DNA of 64,000 nt from Gnetum montanum (Eukaryota; Streptophyta; Gnetopsida; Gnetales; Gnetaceae): positions 114,307 to 178,306 of the forward strand of contig MNCI01029448.1 in the NCBI GenBank assembly GCA_015680685.1, in the 5' to 3' direction. Positions 1-10,885 of this stretch are shown here, piece by piece. Position numbers and translations under genes: made by a program. Positions within the stretch are counted from its first letter, which is position 1, and each line of letters starts with the position of its first letter. The notes under the pieces were generated by a model, which searched no databases, was not told where the DNA came from, and saw only the letters and a program-made list of their open reading frames with translations.

Positions 1-1590
1 AAATGTACAGTCCCCTTCTAATAAGAACTTTAACGAATTGGTGACTAGGCATTTCTCAAACTAAGGAAGGACTCAAGGTTCGAAATGGGTGTGACTTCAA
101 GGGAACTTGATGCTTTTGTGTTGCCCGTTCTCTTGGGTGCTTGGATGTTTTCTTCTTGAGTTTTCTTATTGTTTCAATGTTATCCCAATTATCGGAAGCT
201 GAGACAATAAAAATAAAAAGTCTTTGCATGGTGTGGTTCTCATGCATAAAAACACAAAACACAAAACACAAAAGAAAAAAAAACTAAGTGAGAATTCAAA
301 GCATACCCCTTAGACAAAATAAACTTGGGCTACAAGCATTGGTTATGGAACCAAAAGTGTTCCCTCTAACTAAGGCCCTTCTTGCTTTCCATTCTCTCCT
401 TTGTTTCATCGGAATGGTGGTGACTCGTGGGGAAGGCATTCTTGTTATCCAAGTGGATAGTTTAGCCGAATGCATTGATGCGAAGTCACTGAAAGTGGTC
501 GGTTTGAGGCCGGAGTTGGAATGAGATTTGCCAAGTTATATTAATATTAAAACACATAAGGGGCTACACACCACCTTGTTCTTGGGATTCCATTCCATTT
601 TCTTCTCTCCATCCTTCTCTCCATTATTCGCCTCATTGCCAGTTGTATCATTGGTGTATATTTTGGTAGATGCATTGTTTTCTTTTCGGTAAATTCTTGT
701 GGTTAAGACTTTAACTCTTGTTCCAAATAACATTCCCAGAGCCTACGGACTCTCTGAATGTGGGTCTGTCAGGGCATTAAGGGCATGAGCCTGCTTTGGG
801 GAGGACCCACTGACATTCCTATTTGATGCACTAGTTAATTTATTTTTCCTAACATTTTTGCAATTAATTTTATTTTGTTCATTATCATCTTGACATCCAT
901 TTCATCGATGCTATAGTTTTCCCTATTTATCTATATTTCTTTCTCCTTTCCTTTCTCCATTCTAACGCTACCAGAGGTTAGCAATTAGTCATGGGGGTAC
1001 GGGGCCTGATTTTTTCGATTTTCTTCTAGCCCCGAATTTTTTGATTTTCTTCCTAACCCCTACACCTTCGGTAGTCATCAGTAATATATCTCCCGATCCA
1101 TATCAGCCATACCACAACCTAGCCAATGAACTTACACTAAAGCAAGGTATTAACTACATTGAAGTTCATTCACCCTTGCTAATATAAGACTATGTTGTGT
1201 GTGCAGATGGCTATCATACAACAACGGACCAAATTTGGAGCAAACACTTGGAATGGTGCAGCGTTGGAAGCGGCTATACAAGGAGCAAGATTTATGATGT
1301 GCTTACGAATGGACAACGAAAGGTGCAATCTGGGCATTGGCAGTAGCAAGACTTCGTCTCTCTTCTTCTCTCCTCTTCTCTCTTCTCTTTTCTCTCAGCT
1401 GCCAAATGAGGCCTGATGTCAATGTAATAAGGTGTTCACCCTTGTTATCATGAACACTAGTTTTATCAAGTCTTCTAATAATGATCCGTTCACATGTCAT
1501 CCCATTAGTTCCATTCCCTCAATAATTCCATACCTACCCGATATCATTGTAATGAACTCGAGGATGAGTTTTCATTTAGTCATGGGGGTA
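1..1590 (+). other. A1 3' non-coding internal region
   Basis: No gene is supported here; short open frames do not match between homologous copies. The stretch holds a PPT-like motif at 988-1000, a CT-rich tract around 1358-1396 ending in CAG, and the terminal polypurine tract CATGGGGGTA at 1581-1590 abutting the LTR. Confidence 0.7.
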
Positions 1591-2477
1591 TGATGGGATG
1601 CGATATCGCGGTCCGCCATCAAATCTATAAATAAGAGGTGAAACTCCCCTTATTCAAAAATCATAGGCTAAAAGTAGGGAAACTATGGCGGATTGATCAC
1701 CCCAGAGATAGAATATTTTCCATGTGCCCGCAGTAGGAGTCCCCAAGTTAATGGATCTTTATTCGAGTAGCTTTGTACCTGAACGCAAGTTGTGTACAAC
1801 AACAAAGACGAGCTTTGTGGATAAACCTTGTAGTGCATGGAATAGGATTTTATTTAATGTTATTTATTGCTTTCCTAGAACACGGTATGAGTACGACTTG
1901 ATTACAAGCATTGACGAATGTGTACGGCTAGTTAAGGAATCGGCTGCTCATCGCGATTAGTCTCTCTCACCCTCAACTCCTAGAATGTGGGATGAGTACG
2001 ACTTGATTACGAGCATCTATGGATGTGTACGGCTAGTCAAGGAATTGGCTGCTCATCACGCTTAGGCGAGTTAAGTGCCTCAGTACAACCACTTTGAGCA
2101 CGTGCGTTACATGTGGTGATCCCAGTAATGATTAGCGTTTGGTAGCCACAGTTGCATAGTTTAGGGTGTGTACGATAAGTGGGAATGGATGCTGACGCTA
2201 GTTAATTTAGACTTATTCATTAGTTAGAGCTAGTTAGTTTCTCAACCCTTCACCTCGATAGCATAGGAGAAAAACATTAAAAGCTATAAAAGTCATATAC
2301 CTTGGACTTACTTAACCATACATCGTGACAAACACAAGTAAGTCTGGGAAGAAAACGAATAATTAAGCCCAAGTGTTCCATGGGGTGTGTAGGCATTTAG
2401 TCTGCGAAGTTCGACCAGATCGTGTGTGCTACGCTCATTTCGTATGGTTGAGTGTAGGGGTACCTCGCCACTCATCA
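1591..2477 (+). repeat. A1 3' LTR
   Basis: The LTR starts TGATGGG and ends CTCATCA, directly after a CATGGGGGTA polypurine tract. It has one GATATC palindrome near its start and a TATA box (TATAAATA, 1626-1633). The family landmarks follow: a block reading 'gagatagaatattttccat' and the terminal block 'gtaggggtacctcgccactcatca' (last part at 2471-2477). No primer binding site follows, so it is a 3' rather than a 5' LTR. Confidence 0.85.
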
Positions 2478-3100
2478 ATCGTGGACTACAAATTCTTCTT
2501 GTGATCTCCTTCACCAAAGTCAAAGAGAGAAGTCTCTCTATATGAAAACCCCCCAGAGATGGGTTCTCCACCATATTTTTGGTACATCAGGAATAGGGAA
2601 TCATTGGCCCACTTCCCCTTTGCAAATATGTAACATTCATCTTGTTGTCAATCCCTCAAACATTGTGCATTTGTGGGATGATAATCCTTGGCATCACTAT
2701 GTTGCACAACATATTCATCATGAAGCCCTTGGATGCCGAACCACATAAGATTTTGGTGGATCATTGTAGGAATGGATCAATTGAGTAGCAACACAATGTT
2801 GTCCTCCATGTCTCGCCACCACAATTGTTCATCTTGGTGTAAGACAAAGATGAAATTTGGTACATACTCATTAGGATAAGCATATATTACTCTATATTGT
2901 TGGGGCACCTACTAATTTATTCCATCAGACTTGGGTAGAGAATCACTCCTATGAGAAGAAGACAAGAAATGTAGTATGCTTTCTTATAATTGTTGTAGTT
3001 ATTTTGATGTATGATATGACTTCTGGATTCATTCCAAAGATGTTAAATATTTTTTCAGTAAGTCCTAGATAGCACAAGTAACAAACTTATGGTTCCCAAA
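2478..3100 (-). pseudogene. gag: D gag N-terminal remnant
   Basis: The minus-strand translation of about 2640-2880 gives the family's gag N-terminal block: W-R-D-M-x-D-N-I-V-L, then a segment like 'EYVV...D.. DYHPT.AQC' also seen in B (38090-38150). Stops interrupt it and the C-terminal part is missing because A1 is inserted here. Gag would form the particle that packages element RNA. This is a dead fragment. Confidence 0.55.
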
Positions 3101-3111
3101 AATGGCACCAA

Positions 3112-3954
3112 TGATGAGCAATAAGTATAGCCTACACCCAACCATATGAATTACAAGCATTTATGCACAATTTACTCAAATTTCATAGATCTTAAGTTCC
3201 TAAGTACGTTGGTTCTAAGAAGTGAAATCTAATCATGATGATTGTTGTCTTTCCAACTACACTCTTGAAGCTTAGTTGTATGGTTAAGTATAATTGGGGC
3301 ACATGATTTTTGTTATTTTATATTTTATTCACCTACGATTAATAACAAGTTAAAACTCAATTTATTAACCAATTCAACTAATGTGATTACTAATTAATAA
3401 CTAACTATCCTAACATAAGCATATGGTCCAACTTTTCATACACATCCTAAATGCATACAACACTGCTGGGTTACCAAGCGTTAAGTGCTACTGGTATTAC
3501 CAAGCATTGTATATTATGCTTGAAGTAGTTGTACTTATGTGTTTAATCTATTTAGCTTGATTAGTTAATTAATTAAAGTCTTACTTATCTTAATCAATCA
3601 AATAATTAATGAAAATGGTAAATGTAGAAATAAATCATTAATCTATTCTAAGTGTTGCAAGGTTTTATCAAAAGGTTCATCTTCATTGTCATTCATACTA
3701 GTGTGCTCAAGTACACTAGTCCTCAAATAAAGATCTATATACTTTCTAACTTCTATTGCAAGCACTCAAAAAAATATTCTAACTTTCAAATGGCAAAACG
3801 ACAAGAGATTTGCTACAACTATGATAAGACCTCCCATAAACATAATAGATGAGCACAGATTATAGACTTTATTGTGTAGCTACTTCGATGGGGCCTCATA
3901 AATGCAACAAAAGCTATGTTGACATGGCCCCGTTGATGGGATAACACCACATCA
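3112..3954 (-). repeat. D 5' LTR (C/D subfamily)
   Basis: On the plus strand it begins TGATGAGC after the primer site complement. Internally it matches the C 3' LTR: both carry 'gaaagttagaatat' followed by a block of 'agtgct', and a TATA-like TCTATAA upstream. The U3 part has GGGGCC/GGCCCC palindromes in place of GATATC. The right end is placed at CACATCA (3948-3954) by analogy and could be off by tens of bases. Confidence 0.6.
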
Positions 3955-4918
3955 ATAGGGGCCCATAGACAAAACACTTTAACACTTAATCATGGATCCA
4001 CATACTACTTAGTTGAGTCATTTTTTGTTATTTATGACATGAATGTATTGGTTGTCCAATACATCCTTTGGGTCTACAAATGCAATACAATCCCCAATTT
4101 TTATTTTAATTAAATTCTTTATTAATTATATTAAATTTAGCATTACATTAAGTCATTATCCTACAATCCTACGCTGAATTCACAAAATTTTATCATGATC
4201 TTAGAATTGTAAAATGTTGAATTAATTAATCTCACCTTTGACAAGGTCATTTAATAATTCTTTTGTGAATATACATTGTTAGAACTTTAATTTTTCAAAG
4301 AAAGTAAATAAACCTATAAATCATGATATGAAATTGCATCATGTTCAATTATTGTACAACTAAAAAAAGTAGATTTACAAGAACTTATGGTTTATAAGAG
4401 AAATTATGGAATTTACTAAAGTTTATGCATAAGCAAGTATAAAATTTCTCCTAGAACGAGTATACAAAAATTTCTCTACATTGAATTTACTTAATACAAT
4501 TTCAGTAATGATAATTGGTACATGTAAGCTCATATTACTTTAAACATCATAATGTTAAATTTGATTACATATTCAAGTATATTTGAAACATCATGGACTA
4601 ACATCCTTGGATTAGAATGGTGTTACACCCAAATTTGGCTAATGTTCAAATCAATGCAAAATCAATCAATCAATCAACAAGAAACACAGTGGAAGGAAGA
4701 AGCATAAATTAAAACAATTCTTAGAACAAGCTTATGACATCCTACCATCATATGAACGAAACCACAACCTTATAAATAATATCAAATCATACTATATAAC
4801 ACATACAAAAGAAAGTATCTATTCAATGTTACATAATCGTCAATATATGTTTACAAGCTAAGTAAATACATTTGTACATCACACCCTCATATGGATCTAA
4901 CTTAATGGCTATCCTTGC
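3955..4918. other. Unassigned AT-rich DNA
   Basis: Nothing recognisable: no LTR family block, no convincing coding frame. It lies outside the LTRs of D and G, so it is probably part of the pre-insertion locus that continues at 28929 on the other side of G. Confidence 0.4.
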
Positions 4919-5799
4919 TAATGAGCGATGGAGTAACCAACACTCAACCATATAAGATACAAGTGTTCACGTGAAATCCCAATCAAACTTTGCAGATAAG
5001 GATATGTGATTATACCAGTAATTGATAACCTTCATGATTGTTATTTTCCCATGTGAGTTAATAAAATCAATGCGTATGGTTTAACTCATGCTGAGGTATA
5101 TGATATTGATGTTGAATTGGCCATTAGGCTCCTAGTAAACATGAAGTGAAAGTAAAAATTTCTAAATCTAAGTGATAGTAAAACATATCTAAACTAGCCT
5201 ATGCGATGAGCAACTAGTCTTAATCTTTTGATCCAACTTGAACTTAATGCAACTAATACTGGGATTATCAAGTACCACACTACTGGGCATACCAAGTGAT
5301 AGTACTATTGGGTTACCAAGTAGTTACACTTACATGCTTAAGATTAGTCATACTTATTTCACTTAATGACATTAAAAGTACATTGTAAGTATGATAAACA
5401 TTAACTATGAAAATAGTAAAATAATAAACTAATTGAAAATAGAAATAAAACCAAGTGTTGTTGTAATGATGTAGAGTAATCTCAATTTTTATTATCGTGC
5501 ATGCAATTCATCCAAGTACATCACACTCAAATAAAGATTTCATTTAATTTCAAAACATCACACTACGGGCACACACTGCTAAGTACTAAATTCAAGAGAA
5601 AAAACTAAAAGAGTTCTGTTAGTAGGCTATCAAATCTACTATGGATTTGTGCACCTAAGTGTTGTTTATATAGGCTAGCACACACCTCGCAATATCAGTT
5701 AAATGATAACATATGCTAATATAGGATAACATATCTACAACATCATAGATACAATGTGATAACTACGATATCATAGACTCAAAGTTTTTGGATTTGTCA
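4919..5799 (-). repeat. G 3' LTR
   Basis: It shares long blocks with 28046-28928, including 'gatgttgaattggccattag' and the block after it. It is followed on the right by the complement of the polypurine tract (5800-5812). The end reads TGTCA in place of CATCA. Decayed GATATC-like motifs lie at about 5690-5780. Confidence 0.8.
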
Positions 5800-5812
5800 T
5801 ACCCTCACGATT
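5800..5812 (-). other. G polypurine tract
   Basis: The complement reads CAATCGTGAGGGTA directly against the 3' LTR, the family's usual CATGGGGGTA site with changes. The PPT primes plus-strand DNA synthesis. Confidence 0.6.
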
Positions 5813-5984
5813 GACTAAAAACTCATCCTGGAGTTAAAACAAAATGAGGATGGGGTTCCTTACAAAATTGGAAGGTAGATCTACATGACACTAACTTTTA
5901 TATACATGACTCTCTAGTGCCACAATGGAGTTTACAAAAATGAACACATGACATGATAATTTTAACAAAAAATGAAAAAAAAAT

Positions 5985-8132
5985 CTAGTAGGATTGCATG
6001 TAGCCTTGTGTAGTTCCAAGCAGAGGTGGATCTTCCATAGGTTTCTTTCCTTTGTCATCAAGCTTCTTGAATTGGTATTTGTTCAAGAGCACCTATAACT
6101 TCTCTTATTTTGTTGTACAATCATGGACTGTCCATGTTGATGAAACAATGTTGGATGGATTTGGCATGTTCCACGGACATGGCAATTGTGAAAACATCTG
6201 AGGGCTTTAATGTACCATGTCACAACTTTTCTTTTCTCTTCTTCAAAAGCTCTATACTATTCTTTAAGTTCATGGTAGTCTATTAATCTTTTGGCTAGAT
6301 TTGCTGCTACATCTTTTTATCCTTGGTAGCCAACCTTAACTGTTTCTTATTTTGAGTTTGCTACTTGGAGTTTTTGTAGAGCCTCTTTTCTATCTACAAA
6401 CTCCTTCTTGTACAAGGCATAGGTGGCTGCTACTTACTATTCTAGCTCATTTCTAGGCCTACCTCCTATTAACATGGCTAGATTAGCACATCAGAGGTTT
6501 GCTAATGTCATGTATTTTTTTAAGTCCTCTATAAATAGGTCTTCATTTTTCAATTCCACTTGATAGGTTTGGGTTGTGTTGTCCAAGATGGGTTGGCAAT
6601 CAGGATTTTTTGCTACAATAGAACTAATTTTGGCTTTTTCCATCTAAATCCCTTTCTCATTTATTTGCTTGTACATACCCACTTGGTCTCAAAAGTGTTG
6701 TTTGAGCCTTTCATGTTTCTTAGCCTCATTTTTCCATGCGCTAATTTTGATAGCTAATTTTGGCTCTAGAAATATTAGCTAGTAGCACAATAGGCACATT
6801 AAATGATTCTTTGATGTGATATGTGATCACTTCTGGATCTCCCGCTACATCATGGTGCTACGTGACCACAACTATGGATACTTCTCCAAATTCAAGCACC
6901 ACTTAAAATGATGTAGCATTCTTGGAAATCTTTTGTGACCACTGGGCCTCTCCTCCTGACTACAACAATATTTGTCTACTAGTAGGATTGGTTGAAATGG
7001 TTGGTTTGATTGCATCATTAATTACTTTAAATAGGTTGGCCTCTTCTCTTCTTCCCCAATTGATACTTTCTATAATTTGCTAAAAATGACTCATTGAAGG
7101 TCTGTAATCTTGTGTCAGTAGTAGTGGAACTTGTGGTTGTTGATTCTACTATCTTATGGGTTGGGTAGTCTCTTTAGTTCTTAGTTGTTCTTTTAATTAG
7201 TTCTTTTTGGGAGCATTGGCTTAAGACATTTAGCATAGGAAGCATTTTGTGCCTTCCTTAATGCATCAGTTCTATACCCTAGGATGTTAGCTTATTTACA
7301 TAACTTTCAGATAAGGCAAGGAAATGGAAGTGTTAACTTCCCTACCTTCTTCTCTTTGAACCACTTTTCAATTTTTGTGAAGTAGAGATGAGCGATGTTT
7401 GCATTGAATTTTCCCATTAATATTTCACTCCCTCTAGCCACATCTGTAGATATTCAATTCAATATCTTAGTAGAAAATAGGTGATAAGTGCCAATTTTGA
7501 AATAGATCTTTTCTTCTTTAGTTAATTTATTGTATTCTTTGTCTTCCTTACCATACACCTATTGTAACCATAGCTTCCTAGAATTTATGTCAAATCTAGT
7601 TAATACTTGTGCCACATTTGCTCCTTGATTAGGCACATTCAATACCTCTGCTATTGTCTTAACTGAGTAAGATACTGAGACTTCTTCAATTTTGATTGTA
7701 GCATTAGATTCTCAATTTTTTCAAAATTGGAGTGTTTCTCCTAGATACCATTCTCCATTATTTGTTAGAGTAGGCCACAAAAGAGATGATTGAAGTTGGG
7801 CCTTAATAGCTTCTAGAGAAAATTCCAAGAAATGACTAAAGTTGAGTTCCACAATGACTGTTGACATGATAGATTTTTCTTGAATAGCCTAAAGGCATTC
7901 AGGTGATAGTGTAAGTTGTTTTCCCTAGATGGGAACTAGTGGAACATTTGCTTCTACTTGAGCAAATTGCTCTGTGACATGAGTTTGTTGATGAATGCTA
8001 AAGGGTTGTGCTTCCTAATCTCCTTGTTCTACTTGCAAATTTTTGCTCACTTGCTTGTCCTCTTCCATAGCCTTGTGATCTTTTACTTACCAGTCATGGA
8101 AGTTCTCCTTGTGCTCCTCTTTTTGGGACCAT
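5985..8132 (-). pseudogene. G ORF2, unknown function (decayed)
   Basis: On the minus strand an ATG at 8132 follows a splice-acceptor-like TTGATTGTAG and starts MVPK. The same start and acceptor occur in F at 14788. The end near 5985 reads like F's end (K-x-P-M-E-D/E-P-P...G-T-T). The span is about 700 codons with many stops and probable frameshifts. A readable central block contains 'KTIAEVLNVPNQ' and 'NANIAHLYFTKIEKWFK'. The overall feel is of the large family annotated as putative plant transposon protein, but I cannot confirm that. It sits where Athila elements carry an env-like ORF; I see no clear signal peptide or membrane segment. Confidence 0.5.
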
Positions 8133-8647
8133 CTACAATCAATCAAGGGTTTGGAATTACTAGAATATTCTCATAAATGAGAAAATTTTTTTTACCTTAC
8201 TCATACCCTTATTTATATCAAGTTCTTAGTTCATTATGATTGTGGAGTTAGAAAATTTTTTAATAATAACCCCATTATACTTTAAATGAGTGGCATGATC
8301 AATTAGAAGTCTTCTTAAAGTTATTTTGGCCTTAATGTGAGTGATTTAATTTAAAAATTCTTAATATGTTTCCTTAGACTTACCCCTATAATATCTTCCA
8401 ATTGATAGCAATTTTGAGAAAACTAACTCAAACTTTCCTTACTAGCACACCCCGCCCCTCAACCCCCAATGACTATGATGATCACTTTGGGATCACATAG
8501 ATTTGAAAATCATAAAAATTGAGGCAATGATGAGCAAGTTATGGGTGTTATAATTTGGAGTGTGAAAGCTCTTAGCTACAAAGAAAAATTAGCAACAACT
8601 CCCTTCTTATGAAATTCAAAAATGAAAAATTTTTTCTAACTCCCTTG
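8133..8647 (-). other. G leader between internal promoter-like module and ORF2
   Basis: Non-coding on the minus strand. It includes a purine-rich GTCATTGGGGGTTGAGGGGC-like tract (complement of about 8442-8467), matching AGTCGTGGGGGAGGGGC in F at about 14470. No gene is seen. Confidence 0.4.
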
Positions 8648-8776
8648 CAGTATATAGAGTTTTTACGGGTGCGATATCATTAATGTGACATTGTAGATGT
8701 GATACCGTAGGTGCTTGCGATATCGTAGATATGATGTCACTATAGAAAAATCAAAATTTCTGAATGGTTTTCTCAA
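8648..8776 (-). promoter_or_regulatory. Internal U3-like GATATC cluster with TATA motif
   Basis: Inside G, far from either LTR, GATATC and near-copies recur (about 8672-8733). On the minus strand they are followed by TCTATATA (8658 down to 8651). The outer end resembles the family LTR start (TGAGAAAACC... against TGACAAATCC...). F has a decayed counterpart at about 14230-14295. The placement upstream of ORF2 suggests an internal promoter; this is inference. Confidence 0.4.
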
Positions 8777-9837
8777 AAAAAAAAAAAAAAAAAAATCTCA
8801 TAGGATAGTTGGAAGATATGCCTCTTGTTGAAAGGGTCTTGATATGGAGATGATGCTTTAGTTGTGGAAAAAAAGCATTGAAAGTCTATAATTAAGGAAT
8901 CTTGGGCTACAAAACTATATGAGGTATTGATGGAATGGATGAGAAATACAACATTGTTGTGGTATTATAACGGATAGTGTGAATGATATAGGAAGTATTT
9001 ATTGTTATTTATTGGAATTGGAAGGCTCAAGATGATGTGGAATTGCTTGGCAAGTATGAAATACAAAGCTTATACAAGTGGATCCTCCCCAAAGTAGGCT
9101 CCAACTCTAAATGTCCTTGTATAACCATGCCTAGAAGTGTCGTTAGGCACTTAAAGAGTTGAATGTAATGCATACCTATTTAGCAAAACACACATATTAG
9201 GACCACCAAATTGATAAAATAAATCTATGTTACAAAAAATCATAAGTTATGATTATTCAAATAGTAAGATGAAATGGTTTGAGAAGGAATTGCAGAAATT
9301 GGGACATGAGGTGTCTTACCATAGACATAATGAATTCTTGTGTTTTATTTGTTGTTTAAGTAATCACTAGCCTTTGTATCCAAGATTTAAACCAAGTCCA
9401 GACCACATTCAGTGACATTGCATCGTTTATCTCTTGAGATTACAGTCGTAAGACTATCAATGTTACAAGGAGTATCATCACTTGGCATATTGTCCAAGGA
9501 AGGAGTTTATTCATGCAAATTATTTTTATTTTTACATTTCTAAGAACCTACCTACCTTTAGGCATGGATAACATGTCTTTCCAATGGAACTCCTAGAAAC
9601 TTATTTTGTGCCCTTTATTTGTTATTTGTGTTAACCTTTTTAAGGTAGCACCTATTTTACTCTTACTCCCATTTTTCATTAGATCTACAAGGATATAATG
9701 CAACCTTAGTAACATGATAGAACTTACAATAATAATCCAAAAAGAATCCACAAGTTCCCTTGATGTCAAACCCTTTTCATTCCCCCTTGGTTCTTTACTT
9801 TTCTATCCAGGCATAATGATCAAAAGTTTATTCTTAG
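8777..9837 (-). other. G 3' non-coding region, left part
   Basis: No gene. The part next to F reads, on the minus strand, 'gacatcaagggaacttg', matching F at about 13231 and A3/B in their 3' non-coding regions. It is continuous with 16683-17044 across F. A poly-A run lies at 8776-8796. Confidence 0.6.
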
Positions 9838-10744
9838 TGATGAGTCATGAATTGTTGGCCGTGATATCACGTACGTGATATCATAGGTGATGCGATATCA
9901 TGTACGCGATATCACAGGTGACGCAATATCACGTACACGATATCATAGCCTAGATGCGATATCGTAGCCTGTCTCCTCATCTATAAATAAGAGGCGGGCT
10001 GATTTGGTAAGGAGGTAGTTTTTATGTTTTTTTGGAAGTTTAAGTTTTGTAGTTTTTAGTACTAAGGTAGGGACTTTTTGTCAGTATTTTTCTCTCAACC
10101 CTTCTCTCCCAGTGCATTCCCGCAGTGTGATGATTGTAATTGTACGGCATCCTTATTCGAGTGTGACGTACTTGGACATGCACATGACCGGTAATAAAGA
10201 TTGAGATTACTTCATCATTGAAGTATCCACTTAGCTTAATTATTTAATTGTTATTGTTATTTATTATTTTCTTAGTTAATATCTCTCTACCCTTATCTCC
10301 TAGTAATGCGGAATGAGTACGACTTAATCACGAGCATTTAAGTGTGACTACTTGGTAACCCAGTAGCGTACTTAGGCCATGTGCTTGGTAATCCTAGTGG
10401 TAGTCATGCATGAGGTCCAAGATGTGTATGGATGATTAAGGAATGGATGCTCATCACACTTAGGCTAGATTAGATTCTCTCTCACTCTATCTCTCCTAGT
10501 TTAGTTGATATTATTTCCCATCATCCCCAGGAGTAGCATTAGTGTAGGAACACATCATTCACCTCACTCTAGACTAAACCATACGTGACAAAGCTAATAC
10601 TAGTCTAGGTGGGAAGACAGTGAACTATGATTGATGAATAACCATCTAGATACCACAACTAGTCCATCTACAGAGTTTGATCGGATCGTGCATGAAACAC
10701 TCATATTCGTGTGGTTGAGTGTAGGGGTACCTCGCCACTCATCA
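9838..10744 (+). repeat. F 5' LTR
   Basis: Starts TGATGAGTCATGAATT and ends CTCGCCACTCATCA. U3 carries a dense GATATC palindrome array (see next entry). The TATA box TATAAATA is at 9982-9989, followed by AAGAGGCGGG. The primer site follows directly. Confidence 0.9.
9861..9975 (+). repeat. GATATC palindrome array in F 5' LTR
   Basis: Six exact GATATC cores and one near-copy lie within about 115 bp, in alternating contexts such as CGTGATATCACG and TACGCGATATCAC. A perfect 22-bp palindrome runs from 9862 to 9883. The array lies just upstream of the TATA box. Confidence 0.85.
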
Positions 10745-10764
10745 TTGGCACCATTGCCGGGGAC
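10745..10764 (+). other. F primer binding site
   Basis: TTGGCACCATTGCCGGGGAC lies directly after the LTR. It is near-identical to the Athila/Calypso-type site TGGCGCCGTTGCCGGGGA, which is thought to pair with the 3' end of tRNA-Asp. Confidence 0.8.
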
Positions 10765-10885
10765 AATGCTAGTTATCTAGGTTAGTTATATCATACAAGG
10801 TCACTATATAGGAATTAACAATACATCTTTTAGGAAGAAATAATTACAAAAAGTCACATACAAATTCACACACAATTGCACAACC

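Larger units (their letters stand above)
1..2477 (+). mobile_element. Element A1: 3' end of a gag-PR type Athila-like LTR retrotransposon
   Basis: This is the 3' part of a plus-strand element whose 5' end lies left of the window. Positions 1-1590 align by eye with the 3' non-coding regions of A3 (about 22430-24033) and B (about 59150-60729). They share the stretch that says 'aaactaaggaaggactcaagg', the CT-rich tract and the polypurine tract. The 3' LTR follows at 1591-2477. The right flank starts ATCGT, the expected target-duplication copy, but its partner is off-window. To the right is minus-strand element D, so A1 probably inserted into D. No coding sequence is seen in this part. Confidence 0.8.
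2478..3954 (-). mobile_element. Element D: 5' part of a minus-strand Athila-like element
   Basis: Read on the minus strand, this is an LTR (3954 down to 3112), a primer binding site (TTGGTGCCATT, 3111 down to 3101) and the start of gag, cut at 2478 by A1. LTR and primer site match the pattern of the other elements. The LTR resembles that of C and not the GATATC-bearing LTRs. The outer LTR end at about 3954 is tentative. Confidence 0.65.

Noticed and set aside
6560-8176. Plus-strand hydrophobic open frames at 6560 and 7958
   Set aside because: They are the reverse of the minus-strand ORF2 of G, whose start and end match F.
8776-8796. Poly-A run as the tail of a SINE or LINE
   Set aside because: It lies at the edge of the GATATC cluster inside G, with no target duplication or retroposon body.
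9861-9975. Spaced short palindromes that could suggest a CRISPR array
   Set aside because: Units are 6-22 bp palindromes at irregular spacing in an LTR next to a TATA box, with no true repeat-spacer structure, in a plant genome.
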